The notes: generated by a model not told the origin, from the letters alone. Shown: positions 8,439 to 18,278, counted from the stretch's first letter. The stretch: 64,000 nt of DNA from Planococcus antarcticus DSM 14505 (GCF_001687565.2 NZ_CP016534.2:3414501-3478500); one strand, 5' to 3'. Translations and numbers: made by a program.

Positions 8439-9968
8439 GTGAAACCACAAATATTAATCGTAGGAGCCGGCCCAACCGGACTTGATCTTGCGTACAGCCT
8501 TGCAAATTTTGGCGTCCCTTTTCGGATCATCGAAAAAAAATCCGGAACCGGTACAGCGTCACGTGCACTGGCTGTTCATGCGCGAATATTAGAGCATTAC
8601 CAGCAACTGGGCTTGTCCGACAGAATCGTCAGCAGAGGGCAACCGATTTTGTCGTTAGATTTGAGTGATGGAAAAGAAGTCAAAGCTAATTTGAAATTTC
8701 ATGATTTCGGCAAAGGGCTGAGTCCGTTTCCTTTTATCCTCAGTTTGCCTCAAGATGAACATGAAGAAATTCTCGTTGATGAACTAAAAAAACTAGGAAT
8801 CAAAGTGGAATGGAATACGGAATTATCTTCTTTTACAGACACTGGAGAAACCGTAAATGCGGTATTGAAAAAAGAAGGTCACCCGGAAGAAACGGCTGAT
8901 TTCGCTTACCTATGCGGTTGTGACGGTGCGGGTAGTACTGTCCGAAAAGGGCTGGACCTCGGATTTCCTGGTGGTACGTATGATCAATTATTCTTTGTGG
9001 CTGATGTAGAAACCGAAAAATCGGAAGTTGAAATGGAAAAGATGGACATGTATATGGATAATGACGGCTTTATGTTGTATATGTCCGTCCGAAATAAATA
9101 CACAAAAAGAATCCTCGGCGTTGTACCGGAGGAATTCAATGACAATATGGCAATTGAATACAGCAACATTAGCGATTACATCGAAAAGAAAATCGAAGTA
9201 ACTGCTTCGCGCGTCAATTGGTTTTCCACTTACCGCGTCCATAACCGCGTAAGTGACCATTTTGCTAAAGGCCACGTCTTTATATTGGGAGACGCAGGAC
9301 ATCTCCATAGTCCTGCAGGCGGACAAGGCATGAATACCGGCATCGGGGATGCATTCAATTTATCGTGGAAACTGGCAGCAGTAATTAAAGAAAAAGCCGC
9401 TCACAGCATATTGGAAACGTACGAAACAGAACGGATTGCGTTTGCGCGGACATTAGTCGCTACGACCGATAAAGCATTCCAAACCATTATCAATCAAAAG
9501 CTTCCGGGTACGGTTTTGCGTAAATTTTTTATCCCATACGTTTTGCCTTCATTATTCAAAGTCTCACTTACCAAAAAGAACGGCTTTAAAATTTTATCTC
9601 AGATTCACATTAACTACCGGAAAAGTGCCCTTAGCAAAGGCAAAGCAGGAAAAGTTTTTGCTGGCATGCGGTTGCCGTGGATCGAACTAGCTGGCAGCGA
9701 CAATTTCTTTCCGTTGCGATCTGTTGATTGGCAAATCCATATTTACGGTCAAGCCAGCAAAGAACTGATGGACTTTGCCCACGCGCAATCTCTTGAGGTC
9801 CATGAATTTGCATGGGAGCCCAAAATGCAGAAGGCGGGATTCCAGCAAAATGCTTTGTACCTCGTTCGCCCTGATGGTCATGTGGCTTTAGCAAACAAAG
9901 CACAAGAGGTCAGTGTGTTGAAAGACTATTTAGATGAGTTTGGAATAGTCGCTTTTCATGCAAAGTGA
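8439..9968 (+). CDS. FAD-dependent aromatic-type monooxygenase
   Basis: A 509-residue flavoprotein of the PheA/TfdB (pentachlorophenol 4-monooxygenase-like) group, which hydroxylates aromatic substrates with NAD(P)H and O2. The N-terminal FAD dinucleotide motif GAGPTGLDLAYSLA lies near residue 8, the DG-type motif CGCDGAGSTVRKGL near residue 160, and the GDAGHLHSPAGGQGMNTGIGDA FAD-ribityl motif near residue 285. A C-terminal thioredoxin-like domain follows. The GTG start is preceded by AGGAGG. It is monocistronic with a strong terminator at 10068-10108. Substrate unknown. Confidence 0.88.
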   Translation: MKPQILIVGAGPTGLDLAYSLANFGVPFRIIEKKSGTGTASRALAVHARILEHYQQLGLSDRIVSRGQPILSLDLSDGKEVKANLKFHDFGKGLSPFPFILSLPQDEHEEILVDELKKLGIKVEWNTELSSFTDTGETVNAVLKKEGHPEETADFAYLCGCDGAGSTVRKGLDLGFPGGTYDQLFFVADVETEKSEVEMEKMDMYMDNDGFMLYMSVRNKYTKRILGVVPEEFNDNMAIEYSNISDYIEKKIEVTASRVNWFSTYRVHNRVSDHFAKGHVFILGDAGHLHSPAGGQGMNTGIGDAFNLSWKLAAVIKEKAAHSILETYETERIAFARTLVATTDKAFQTIINQKLPGTVLRKFFIPYVLPSLFKVSLTKKNGFKILSQIHINYRKSALSKGKAGKVFAGMRLPWIELAGSDNFFPLRSVDWQIHIYGQASKELMDFAHAQSLEVHEFAWEPKMQKAGFQQNALYLVRPDGHVALANKAQEVSVLKDYLDEFGIVAFHAK

Positions 9969-10067
9969 TTTTGTAACGGATTTTTGAGGTTTTGTGTTCT
10001 TTGGGTTCCCTAGAGGACGATTGATCTACTTCTATACTTAGTGCCATTACTAATTTTGTTTAGGAAT

Positions 10068-10108
10068 CAAAAAAGGAAGGAAAGCTTTTAGCTTTCCTTC
10101 CTTTTTTG
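10068..10108 (+). terminator. Terminator of the monooxygenase gene
   Basis: A perfect 18-bp stem (10068-10085 with 10091-10108) has a TTTTT-containing right arm, so it can act on the plus strand and, with its A-rich left arm, probably on both. Confidence 0.85.
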
Positions 10109-10164
10109 ATATCTACTTTCTTTCTCTATCGTTGCAAATAGCTTTCTATAATAACTGGTAAAAT

Positions 10165-10486
10165 TTAAAAATATTTTGCTGCAATTTCCTTAGTAATCTC
10201 ACTTTTTTCTTCACTTAACTCTTTCATTGGCTGACGGCAATATCCGGCATTGATGCCTTTTTCTTTCAAAATTTTTTTAAGGTTTGGTAAGGGCCATTGT
10301 TTAAAAGCTTGGTGGTGAAATCATTAGTTTCATGATGAATTTCTCTAGCTTTTTAAATTCCACCTTGGTTGGTAAGTTCAAAAATCCTCCTCGCTCGTTG
10401 TCCGTTGATGTTGAATGTGTTGCCAATCGCCCCATCAGCTCCAAGAACTGTCACTGAGAGAAGCATTTCATCAAAGCCTGTAAATA
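10165..10486 (-). pseudogene. nanA: C-terminal remnant of N-acetylneuraminate lyase
   Basis: The minus strand reads GFDEMLLSVTVLGADGAIGN then TFNINGQRARRIFELTNQGG, an in-frame TAA, and continues KAREIHHETNDF to KGINAGYCRQPM. These are the C-terminal parts of sialic acid aldolases (NanA, DHDPS superfamily). Only about 105 codons remain, the N-terminal two thirds including the Schiff-base lysine are absent, and a stop codon interrupts the rest. A terminator belonging to the neighbouring gene abuts its 5' side. It is a dead fragment. Confidence 0.8.
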
Positions 10487-10488
10487 AT

Positions 10489-10531
10489 AAAAGCCAGTAG
10501 AGAAAAGCAATGCTTTTTCTCTACTGGCTTT
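10489..10531 (-). terminator. Terminator of the M20 peptidase pseudogene
   Basis: A 19-bp stem (AAAGCCAGTAGAGAAAAGC with its complement, one extra T) is followed on the minus strand by TTTTATTATTT. Confidence 0.85.
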
Positions 10532-10562
10532 GGATGTGAGATTTATTGAATAGTTGCTTGTT

Positions 10563-11779
10563 TTATTTCACACAATCGTATTCGATTAAGATTGCAGCAA
10601 ATGATTTAGCTGTATTGAGCATCGCTGTTTCATCAAAGTCGAACCGAGCGTGATGGTGCGGATAAACGCTTTCGTCTTCCGCTAATTGAGCGCCGGCAAA
10701 AATAAAAGAACCGGGCACATGTTGTGTATAGTAGCAAAAGTCTTCACCAGGCATAACAGAAGGTGTTTCGGCTACCTCTTCAGCGCCTAACACCCCTTCC
10801 ATTGCACGCTTCGCTAACTGGGTTTCCGCGGAGTGATTCCACACAGCGTCGTAGCCTTTTTCAAAAATGGTATCAGCTTCAGCGCCAAACGCTTTTGCAA
10901 TTTGAGAAGCGATTGCGACCAATTTTTCGGTAGCAAGCGAGCGAACTTCTGGTTCATACGAGCGAATGGTCCCAGTCATGACCGCTGTTGTTGGAATCAC
11001 ATTATTGGCTTGGCCGCTGTTAATGGATCCGACCGAAACAACCAATTGCTTTAGGGGATCTGTGTTGCGGCTGACAATCGACTGAAGTGCCGTGACAATG
11101 TGTGAAGCCGTGACAATCGGATCGACTGTTTCCTGCGGAATGGCACCATGACCGCCTTTTCCGGTAACGGTAATGACGAACGTATCGACCGTTGCTTGGA
11201 TATAGCCTTCTTTGTAATACATGGTTCCTGAGGGCATCATGCTTTGAAGATGGCAGCCATAAACTGCGTCAACGCCTTCAAGGCAACCGTCCGCGATCAT
11301 GGCTTGTGCACCACCTGGATATTCTTCTTCTCCGAATTGATGGATAAAGACTACGTTATGATGCACTTGTTCTGGGTTTTCAGCTAAAGTTTTGGCAAAA
11401 ACCATGAGTGCCGCTGTATGGCCATCATGACCACAAGCATGCATAGCGCCTGGAATGGTCGATTTGTAAGGCACATCTTTTTGATCTTGAATTGGCAAAG
11501 CATCAAAATCCGCACGAAACGCAATGGTTTTTTATGCATGATCCGCATTGAATTTAGCGACTACACCCCGTCCACCCACACCGGTTCTAACCTCTAACCC
11601 TAACGCGCGGTAGTATTCTGCAATGTAGTTGGGTGTTTCGACTTCTTGATGGAAATCTCAGGATATTGATGAAGGTGGCGGCGGATGCTGACCATTTCAG
11701 GGTAAAGATTTTCTAATTTGCTTACCAGTTGCTGGAGTTTTTCATTTTGTACAGACAACTTCTTTGTATTAATTGACAT
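10563..11779 (-). pseudogene. M20-family amidohydrolase, frameshifted and with a stop codon
   Basis: The family is the M20/HipO-type zinc amidohydrolases that deacylate N-acyl amino acids. The intact 3' part keeps HACGHDGHTA and GEEEYPGGAQ. Two lesions are visible: near 11655 the frame shifts (PEISIKKSKHPTT replaces the expected run into ETPNYIAEYYRALGLE, which is found in another frame), and near 11531 a TAA replaces the Gly codon of the expected AGKTIAFRADFD. The start ATG at 11779 has GAGGAG upstream and overlaps the end of the preceding amidohydrolase gene by 11 nt, so it was the second gene of that operon. Confidence 0.85.
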
Positions 11780-12950
11780 AAACAATTTCTCCTCGCTTAT
11801 AAACGGTATCGACTGCTCGAAAAGCAGCAAAACTTACTTCTGGATCTTCAGAAAGAATAATAAAATCGGCTATTTTCCCTTTTTCCAATGACCCGGTTTC
11901 GTTTTGAACATTCAAGACAGAAGCCGCATCATAAGTTGCAGCAGAAATGATGGCACGAACAGTCATCCCGCCTTCATGCATCAATTCAAGTTCTTTAGCA
12001 AAATCGCCGTGTAAATTAAACGGTGTCCCTGCATCGGTACCCGCTGCAATTTTAACACCTGCTTCTACTGCTTTTCGGAAACTTTCTTTATGAGCTTCGT
12101 AGCAATGCGTAGCCTTTTTGACGGCATGCGGTGGAATCGCACCTGAATCTGCATTTTTCACAATATAATAAGGCGCTGCAAGAGTCGGAACCATTACGGT
12201 GCCGTGTTTGATCATTAGTTCAATCGTTTCATCGTCAAGGAAAATGCCGTGTTCAATGGTCGTTATTCCTGCACGTACAGCATTTTGAATGCCGATGGTT
12301 CCTTGTGCATGTGAAGCGGTCGTTTTTCCAGCGTGAAGCGCTTCTTCAACTGCCGTCTTCATTTCGTTTTCCGATAACTGCGGAGAGCCCGGATCGACTC
12401 CAGGCGTCATCACTCCACCAGTCGCCATTAGCTTTAAGACGTCAGCGCCTTGTTTTAAAGTTTGACGTGCCACTTTACGGATTTCGTCTTCTCCATCTGC
12501 TTCAGAAGCAAGTGGGTATCCGTGGCCACCCGTCATGACGATGGGTTGACCAGAACCGTAAACCGTTGGACCCGTTACAAGACCTGCCGCCACAGCATCG
12601 CGGTATGCTAAGTCAATATGCCATTTAGAACCTAAGTTACGGACGCTTGTGACACCTGACTCCAATTGTTTTTTCCCATTAGCCTGATGGCGATAGGCAG
12701 AAGTCGCTTGACTGTCCGTGGCAATTTGAGCGAATGGATCGGCAATACCATCCATGCCCAGATGAATGTGCATATCAAAAAAACCAGGCAAAATGGTTTT
12801 CCCGTGACCATCCATTGTATTTTCTGCATTTCTTTCAACTGCTTCTTCTCCAACAGCAATGATTTTGTTATCTTCAATGACAATAGCCGACTCGACTAGC
12901 TTGTCGCCTCTCCCTGTATAAATCGTGACATTTTCTATTTTCAAAGACAA
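11769..12950 (-). CDS. Metal-dependent amidohydrolase (imidazolonepropionase/prolidase-like)
   Basis: A 393-residue TIM-barrel hydrolase of the amidohydrolase superfamily. Metal-binding residues are visible: DMHIHLG near residue 60, a central Lys in GADVLKLMATGG near 175, SHAQG near 215, IEHG near 235 and GTDAGTPFNLHG near 310. It is cytosolic, with a substrate likely to be a dipeptide or cyclic amide. The start is TTG at 12950 with GGAGG 8 nt upstream. It overlaps the M20 pseudogene downstream, so this was a two-gene peptide or acyl-amino-acid utilisation operon of which only this gene is intact. Confidence 0.85.
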   Translation of the reverse strand: MSLKIENVTIYTGRGDKLVESAIVIEDNKIIAVGEEAVERNAENTMDGHGKTILPGFFDMHIHLGMDGIADPFAQIATDSQATSAYRHQANGKKQLESGVTSVRNLGSKWHIDLAYRDAVAAGLVTGPTVYGSGQPIVMTGGHGYPLASEADGEDEIRKVARQTLKQGADVLKLMATGGVMTPGVDPGSPQLSENEMKTAVEEALHAGKTTASHAQGTIGIQNAVRAGITTIEHGIFLDDETIELMIKHGTVMVPTLAAPYYIVKNADSGAIPPHAVKKATHCYEAHKESFRKAVEAGVKIAAGTDAGTPFNLHGDFAKELELMHEGGMTVRAIISAATYDAASVLNVQNETGSLEKGKIADFIILSEDPEVSFAAFRAVDTVYKRGEIVYVN

Positions 12951-13865
12951 TCAAATTCCTCCTCTATTATGGTCAATTACTATTTCTACTAGCGACTGAA
13001 CGTCAATCCAATCAACAACCAGGCAGCGAATAAACTAAAAGCATAAGTGGAATAAAATGCGACAACTTGTTTCTGCAAATTTCTACTTTGGTGAGAAGTC
13101 TTCAAAAAAGCTCTATTTTGCATCACTTGCTCTTTTGTCTACGAACTAACTTATATAGTTCGAATTATCAAAATACTATTCTGTTTCGTCTACTTACTAT
13201 ATAGCGTATGACGCGAATAAGTAAGTGATTCTTCGTGGAAAGTCACAAGATCCTACGAAAAATAAAGAAATTCTAACATTGCCCAAAACATTCTGTATAA
13301 GTGGAGTGAAAAATAAACTGATGTCCGTCTCTCTGAAAATGTCACAAACTAGGCTTGCTTTCTTGTCGGCGCAGCAATGCAGGAGCAGTTGGTCTTCGAT
13401 TCTTTTACTAAGAATATGTATGAGTTATCAATGGAACAATTATGGAATCGCTATCAGCAGAAATATTCGTATGCTACCGATGTCGACCGGAGGGCTATAG
13501 AAAAAGCAGTACTATGGTTGTGGGAAGTGGGCTATTATATACGCATGAAAAAATTTCGTTACCTTGCACTTGGAGGATGTACAGCTTTCTTTCCAGACAT
13601 TTCTCTGTTGTTTAAACTTAGTTTATCCTCACGTCGAGCGAGCCTTATAGGATGTTATTTCCAGCTATTAAACCGCTTGTAGATCCCACTAATTTTATGG
13701 CTGCTTAAACATTGAATTAAGACCTTAAATTCGAGAGGTCAAACAAAAAACTAATTGAGTTTTTCATTAATTTTGTGGAACTTGTTATTACTCTATGAAT
13801 AATAAGGTAGAATAGGGAAAAGAAGTCATTACTGATCATTTACAATTAGGATTGGAGGAATGCTT
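12951..13865. other. Long intergenic region with weak coding-like frames
   Basis: A plus-strand frame at 13377-13682 contains MEQLWNRYQQKY and DVDRRAIEKAVLWLWEVG, which reads like real protein for about 60 codons, but no ribosome binding site precedes it and the tail looks random. I treat it as a possible remnant. A palindrome CGAACTA-N7-TAGTTCG lies at about 13142-13162. A TAGAAT -10 near 13810 probably serves the lipoprotein gene downstream. Nothing else is supportable. Confidence 0.35.
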
Positions 13866-14243
13866 GTGAAAAAAATGATTATGTTTTTAGTACTTTTATT
13901 TATCCTGACTGGTTGCGTAAATGGGGATAGATACACCTTTTCAGGTAGCAGCGAAAATTGGGATGTCTTTTATGTCGTGGATGTTTCCGACGGTACTAAT
14001 CAAGTAAAAGATGGAATAGTAACATATACCGGTGAAGATGATCCTCCAGAAACAATAGAATACAAACTTGAAGCTAATTTGGGTACATCAGAAGGAACTG
14101 GGATAACCATAAAAGATGGAACGGGAAGTATTGCAAATGGAGCTTGTAGAGGTTGTGCTGTTATTCAAGAAGATGAGGAAATAAAAGTGGAAATTACGTG
14201 GAACGGACAGACAGAAAATCTAATAGTAACAACCGACAAATGA
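13866..14243 (+). CDS. Small putative lipoprotein
   Basis: A 125-residue exported protein with a Lys-Lys N-terminus, a hydrophobic stretch and lipobox LTGC (Cys near residue 17), so it is probably anchored to the membrane outer face. The mature part is rich in Gly, Asp and Glu and contains CRGC near residue 100; it matches no family I can name. GTG at 13866 is preferred over the ATG at 13860 because GGAGG sits 7 nt before the GTG. It appears monocistronic, with a weak hairpin after the stop. Confidence 0.75.
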   Translation: MKKMIMFLVLLFILTGCVNGDRYTFSGSSENWDVFYVVDVSDGTNQVKDGIVTYTGEDDPPETIEYKLEANLGTSEGTGITIKDGTGSIANGACRGCAVIQEDEEIKVEITWNGQTENLIVTTDK

Positions 14244-14284
14244 TATCACTTTAAGCGGTGTCATTTTTCACATGACAGTTTGTC

Positions 14285-14440
14285 AAATTGAAGACAGATT
14301 GCCAAAGTGTACCTTCAACTTCTTTAAGAATTCCCAGGTCTTCCTCATCATCTGTTGATTCACTAAAATTTTTCATCGGGTCGATCAATTGGCCTTCTGT
14401 GTATGCTTTAGGAGGTGTTGTGACACCTCCTTTTAGTTTG
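14285..14440 (-). pseudogene. Fragment of a type IA topoisomerase (TopB/TopA-like)
   Basis: The minus strand encodes TTPPKAYTEGQLIDPMKN followed by ILKEVEG. In type IA topoisomerases a segment PPK-YTEGQLI--MK and --LKE-EGLGTEATR lies just upstream of the central core. Only about 45 codons survive; the sequence diverges immediately after EVEG and no start or neighbouring parts are present. It is a short relic, and the identification rests on this one motif. Confidence 0.5.
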
Positions 14441-14467
14441 ACGGTTACAGCAAGATACCATTTTCAC

Positions 14468-14531
14468 TATTCCTCTGTTTTTTACCAAGTGGGATTCTTA
14501 TATACAGACATTACTATTGAGCATATATACC
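14468..14531 (+). repeat. Islet repeat, type A, copy 1
   Basis: Core: TTCCTCTGTTTTTTACCAAG followed by TGGGATTCTTATATACAGAC and ATTACTATTGAGCATATA. Diverged copies of the core lie at 15164, 18279, 54150, 55277 and 62635. The copy at 15164 shares the ATTACTATTGAGCATATA end almost exactly. Confidence 0.6.
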
Positions 14532-14606
14532 AATGAGTGAGGTTGAGATCGAAAAATGGGGCGTTAATTCGCATTGACGAAAGATCAGAAGAAGTCGCAA
14601 ATGAGG

Positions 14607-14690
14607 CTGTTGATGTCATGGCTTACTGGCATATTGTGCTAGCTAACTGCGTGATTAAGAAAGATTGATCTTTAACAAACGGGCCACTTT
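14607..14690 (+). repeat. Islet repeat, type B, copy 1
   Basis: A run from GCTGTTGATG to AACAAACGGGCC that recurs, diverged, at 54206-54290 and 62687-62755, each time within about 30-50 nt upstream of a small gene. The shared end has the form GATTAAGAAAG-TTAATCTTC and AAACGGGCC. Confidence 0.65.
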
Positions 14691-14713
14691 TTAAAATACG
14701 GGGAGAGAATAAA

Positions 14714-14971
14714 ATGAAAAATAAAATGACTAAGTTGTTTGGAATTCCTACTGCTTTTTAGTGCTTGGGTATTTTGTTTTTAATATTTGGAGCTAACGGA
14801 GAAGGGATGGCAATCATGCTCTCAAGACCCGCTGGTGCTTCAAGTTGGACAACTTCGAGTGGCAGTATTGATGCTTTCACATTTATCCCATTAATTTTAG
14901 GAGCTTCTTTTTTAGTGTTGTTCATTAGCACTTTTTCTATATCTTTTTACAAATGGCAAAAGAATCGTTAA
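14714..14971 (+). pseudogene. Small membrane protein gene with an in-frame TAG
   Basis: ATG at 14714 follows GGGGAGAG and opens a frame MKNKMTKLFGIPTAF, then TAG at 14759-14761, then in the same frame CLGILFLIFGANGEG and onward to a stop at 14971. Without the stop it would encode 85 residues with two membrane segments (about 10-25 and 55-75) and a basic C-terminus. The translation signals belong to the upstream ATG, and the internal TTG at 14765 has no ribosome binding site, so I call it a nonsense-mutated gene. The family is unknown. It sits between type B and terminator repeats. Confidence 0.65.
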
Positions 14972-15017
14972 GTTTCTATTTTTGTAATTAAGGGATATTG
15001 TTAAGCAAACATTTCAG

Positions 15018-15043
15018 AAAAGAGTGGCTTTAGCTACTCTTTT
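15018..15043 (+). terminator. Islet-type terminator, copy 1
   Basis: AAAAGAGTGGCT pairs with AGCTACTCTTTT and is followed by T residues. The same hairpin, diverged, closes the islets at 54707-54734 and 63935-63960. After copies 1 and 2 follows AGGGTTGAGGTGAAGG (15068 and about 54748), so this is part of a dispersed 3' module. Confidence 0.75.
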
Positions 15044-15163
15044 TTCATTTGTGCTTTTCCCTTTATTTTAGGGTTGAGGTGAAGGCGGGTTTCTTAGTGT
15101 GAATTTGTATGGGGCAAGTGAAATCGAACGAAAGCTTGTGGGCGATCATACGGAAAGTATCGG

Positions 15164-15230
15164 CATTCCTCTATTTTCATAACCCGGTGGTATTCTTATA
15201 AGCGGGCGTTACTATTGAGCATATAACTAT
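15164..15230 (+). repeat. Islet repeat, type A, copy 2
   Basis: ATTCCTCTATTTTCATAACC and onward to TTACTATTGAGCATATAACT, immediately upstream of the mepB pseudogene. It matches the copy at 14468-14531. Confidence 0.6.
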
Positions 15231-15249
15231 GAATTTTAGGAGTAGAATA

Positions 15250-15759
15250 ATGAAGGATTTTTATACAGCATTAAGCTATGTAAGTAAAATGATTTATGAA
15301 CCCCATGAATTGATGTTGACGTCGATTCAAGAAGAAAAGCAAAATTCAACGTATGGTGCTGGTACATTCCAACTATCTTTTAGAACAGTTCGATTCAGAG
15401 TAGCGAATACAACACCGACGAAAACCGGACAGTTTGTTGTATTTTGGGAAAAAGATGAAAACAATAAAAATCAGCCTTATTCGTATGAGGAAGCACCTGA
15501 TTTATTAGTTGTAACTGTATGTAAAAATGATACTGAATTTGGACAATTTATTTTCCCAAAAGAAATTCTTTTCAAACAGAATATTCTTAAGTCCAGTTCC
15601 ACAAAGGGAAAAATGGCCATACGAGTTTACCCAGGCTGGGATAGTACTACTAGCAAACAAGCGATGAAAACATAGGAATGGCAGTTGCCTTATTTTGTTG
15701 ATATGAGCAACCCAACTAAATTATCCAAAGAAAAAATCATAGAACTATATTCTCTATAA
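15250..15759 (+). pseudogene. mepB: MepB family gene truncated by a TAG codon
   Basis: The frame encodes the typical MepB protein: NSTYGAGTFQLSFRTVRFRV, then TKTGQFVVFWEKDENNKNQP, PDLLVVTV and GQFIFPKEILFKQNIL, then a TAG at 15673-15675 where relatives have Gln (QxWQLPYFVD), and in the same frame EWQLPYFVDMSNPTKLSKEK to TAA at 15757-15759. The full length of about 169 residues fits the family. AGGAG precedes ATG at 15250. MepB lies in the mepRAB multidrug operon of staphylococci but its function is unknown. A CAG-to-TAG change explains the lesion. Confidence 0.85.
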
Positions 15760-15893
15760 TTTTCTGTAACCTGGACATGATTGCTGTGAAGACAGATTCT
15801 ACTGATTAAATGAAGTCGAATTTACTAGTTAAACAGAAAAACCTTTACGCGCAGTTCTTTCTTATGCACAGGTTTAGATCTCCATAAAAAAGA

Positions 15894-15911
15894 ACCTTGC
15901 TCGCACAAGGC
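15894..15911 (-). terminator. Terminator of the NatAB-like operon
   Basis: CCTTG (15895-15899) and CAAGG (15906-15910) form a short GC-containing stem followed on the minus strand by TTCTTTTTTATGG, just after the permease stop codon. Confidence 0.65.
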
Positions 15912-15918
15912 CCTTGAA

Positions 15919-17130
15919 CTATTTTTTAAACGATCTGATTACGTCTTTTAATTTGAGACGGTTTCCATAATTTAAGGAGCCGAATTTATAAATGTGAATG
16001 GATAACGCGGCAAATAGCACTACTGTTAACACCATGATCGCACTGGAAACTAACAGAGATGTCATCGGTACACTTGTCAGCATGTACCGAATCGGCATCG
16101 TAAATAGCGAGATAAACGGTATAAACGATGTGACTTTTACAACGGGGTTATCCGGCACGATCATTGCAAATGTTGCAGCTAGATAAGCCAAGACAAACAA
16201 GAACGTAATCGGCGTAACTGCAGAGTTTACATCTTCCACTTTTGAAACCAAACTTCCTAAAGCCGCATAGATAAACAAGTATAAGATATAGCCTAGTACT
16301 GAAAATAAGATATAAATCAGTAGTACATCTATCGTCATGGACCCTTGCACCATATCCAGAAGAACGTCAGGGTAATTTTCTTTATTGAGCATAAATCCAA
16401 TGACACCAAATACAATCAACGATGCGACTTGTAAAATACCTGTCAGTCCTACTGCTCCTACTTTTCCGAGTATAAATGTTCGCGGGTTACTGGATGTGAT
16501 AAGTAGTTCCATCGTACGTGAGTCTTTTTCTCTTGCTACCGATGTCGCAACGTTCGCTCCATACAAGAGGATGAGCAAATACATCGTAATCATGACACCA
16601 AAGGCAATAGCTGTTCCAGATCCGGCATCTTTCCCTAGATAGACGGTTTCTTGTTCGATGGGTTGATTCAAAATTTCGCGGACTTCTTGACTATCCATCC
16701 CTTTTTCGTCAAACAATCGATTCTCATTGAGTTGTTCCAACTGCGACTCGAAAATCAGTTGTTCAGTTGAATCCGTTTTGCTGTCGTAGGAGATATAGGT
16801 ATAGCGGTCATAGTCCTCAACGACAAATCCAGAAGTCACTTCCTCCCTTTGAACTGCATCTTTTAGTTCCTCTTCCGTCGAGTAGGTTTCTTCACCTAAC
16901 ATGGGACTGATGGCTTCTTTGAGCTCATCATTTTCGTATACTAACGTAAATTCCTCGGCTGCTTTACTTGGATTTTCTTCTGTTTCTTCCCCTTCAAACC
17001 AAATCATAAAAGTGGGGATCGTGGTAATTAGCAGCACAATCACGCACATGATGGCTGTTGTCACGAGCAAGCTTTTCTTTTGAATCATTCCACGCAATTC
17101 GAAATTAAAAACGGTTTTAAGCTTTTTCAT
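15919..17130 (-). CDS. ABC-2 type exporter permease (NatB/YhaP-like)
   Basis: A 403-residue permease with one N-terminal membrane segment, a soluble acidic extracytoplasmic domain of about 130 residues, and six hydrophobic segments towards the C-terminus. The motif VAREKDSRTMELLITSSNPR near residue 200 is characteristic of NatB/YhaP-type ABC-2 exporters (Na+ or drug efflux). The ATG at 17130 has AGGTGATC upstream and overlaps the ATPase gene by 14 nt; the upstream extension to 17151 is unnecessary. Confidence 0.85.
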   Translation of the reverse strand: MKKLKTVFNFELRGMIQKKSLLVTTAIMCVIVLLITTIPTFMIWFEGEETEENPSKAAEEFTLVYENDELKEAISPMLGEETYSTEEELKDAVQREEVTSGFVVEDYDRYTYISYDSKTDSTEQLIFESQLEQLNENRLFDEKGMDSQEVREILNQPIEQETVYLGKDAGSGTAIAFGVMITMYLLILLYGANVATSVAREKDSRTMELLITSSNPRTFILGKVGAVGLTGILQVASLIVFGVIGFMLNKENYPDVLLDMVQGSMTIDVLLIYILFSVLGYILYLFIYAALGSLVSKVEDVNSAVTPITFLFVLAYLAATFAMIVPDNPVVKVTSFIPFISLFTMPIRYMLTSVPMTSLLVSSAIMVLTVVLFAALSIHIYKFGSLNYGNRLKLKDVIRSFKK

Positions 17131-18016
17131 TTTGATCACCTGTTTTCTCAATGAATATTTCTTGAAGACTCGGTAAGTAATCCATAAACATCGTCAGCTC
17201 GATCCCTTGGCTGAATACCCCTTCAATAAATGACCGTTTCGTTTCATTTGGATGAAGCGTTAAAATAATGTCTTCTTTTTCGATTGTATAATCATATGCT
17301 GCTAAAAAATCTAAGTTTCGCTGATCAGCAACTCTTAAACGAAGCTTTCCTTCGCCCATTTGTTTTCTAATGTCATTCAAATCTCCATCTAATACAATCT
17401 TCCCGTCATTGATAATGGCAATATCGTCGCAAAACGACTCGATATACCCCATTTGGTGGGAAGAAAAGATAATGATTCGATCTTCTCTTATGTAATTCAA
17501 TAAAGAATCTTGAAAGATTTTCGAATTGACAGGATCTAGCCCCGAAAACGGTTCATCCAAAATCAAAATATCCGGCTCACAAATAAAAGCTTGTGCAATT
17601 TGAACTTTTTGCTGATTTCCTTTTGATAGCGTCTCAAGCTTTTGGTCTAAATAAATAGCAATACCAAATTCTTCGGCCCATTTTTTCATGGAATGCTGAG
17701 CTTCTTTTTTGCTAGCACCTCGGAGTTCAGCAAAATAAACCAATTGATCTTTCACTTTAAACTTCGAATACATTCCGCGTTCTTCAGGCAAGTAGCCAAT
17801 TCTATGGTCAGTCGGTTTAAATTCTTTGCCGTCCATCAGAATCGATCCACTATCTCCTTCAAACACGTCCATCAAAATTCGCATGGACGTTGTTTTTCCA
17901 GCGCCATTTCTCCCCAAATACCCAAAAATCTGTCCTGAGTTAATCGTTAAGTTGATCCCTTTTAATACATGTTTGTTATTAAATGATTTGTTTAACTCTT
18001 TTATGACTAAATCCAT
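17117..18016 (-). CDS. ABC exporter ATP-binding protein (NatA/YhaQ-like)
   Basis: A 299-residue ATPase with Walker A GRNGAGKTT near residue 36, signature LSKGNQQKVQ near 130, Walker B ILILDEPFSGLDP near 150 and H-loop SSHQM near 183. The YLPEERGMYSKFKVKDQL region and the C-terminal domain of about 80 residues match the NatA/YhaQ class. AGGAGG precedes ATG at 18016. It forms a two-gene operon with the overlapping permease; substrate unknown, with Na+ efflux one possibility from the family. Confidence 0.88.
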   Translation of the reverse strand: MDLVIKELNKSFNNKHVLKGINLTINSGQIFGYLGRNGAGKTTSMRILMDVFEGDSGSILMDGKEFKPTDHRIGYLPEERGMYSKFKVKDQLVYFAELRGASKKEAQHSMKKWAEEFGIAIYLDQKLETLSKGNQQKVQIAQAFICEPDILILDEPFSGLDPVNSKIFQDSLLNYIREDRIIIFSSHQMGYIESFCDDIAIINDGKIVLDGDLNDIRKQMGEGKLRLRVADQRNLDFLAAYDYTIEKEDIILTLHPNETKRSFIEGVFSQGIELTMFMDYLPSLQEIFIEKTGDQNEKA

Positions 18017-18278
18017 TTTGACCCCTCCTTAGAATAAATCTGTGCAGAATTTTTTAACGATTTGCTTTTCTAAGTCCTAGATTATATCTTAACATAGAAT
18101 AATTTCCATTGAATTAGTGGATTTTACAATTGAAAACCGATCTAACAAAAAATAACAGGCTCTCCTATTTAATCTTTCCTAAGTGATTCTTCCATTCGAT
18201 AACACTCTCCTTTAAAAGAACTAAATCGTAACGGTGGATTCGTCGATTGCCACTTTTTGAACCGCGAATTAGTGGGGC

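Noticed and set aside
13377..13682. A 101-codon frame with a plausible protein-like middle
   Set aside because: It lacks a ribosome binding site and a recognisable family, and the second half looks random. Left as a possible remnant only.
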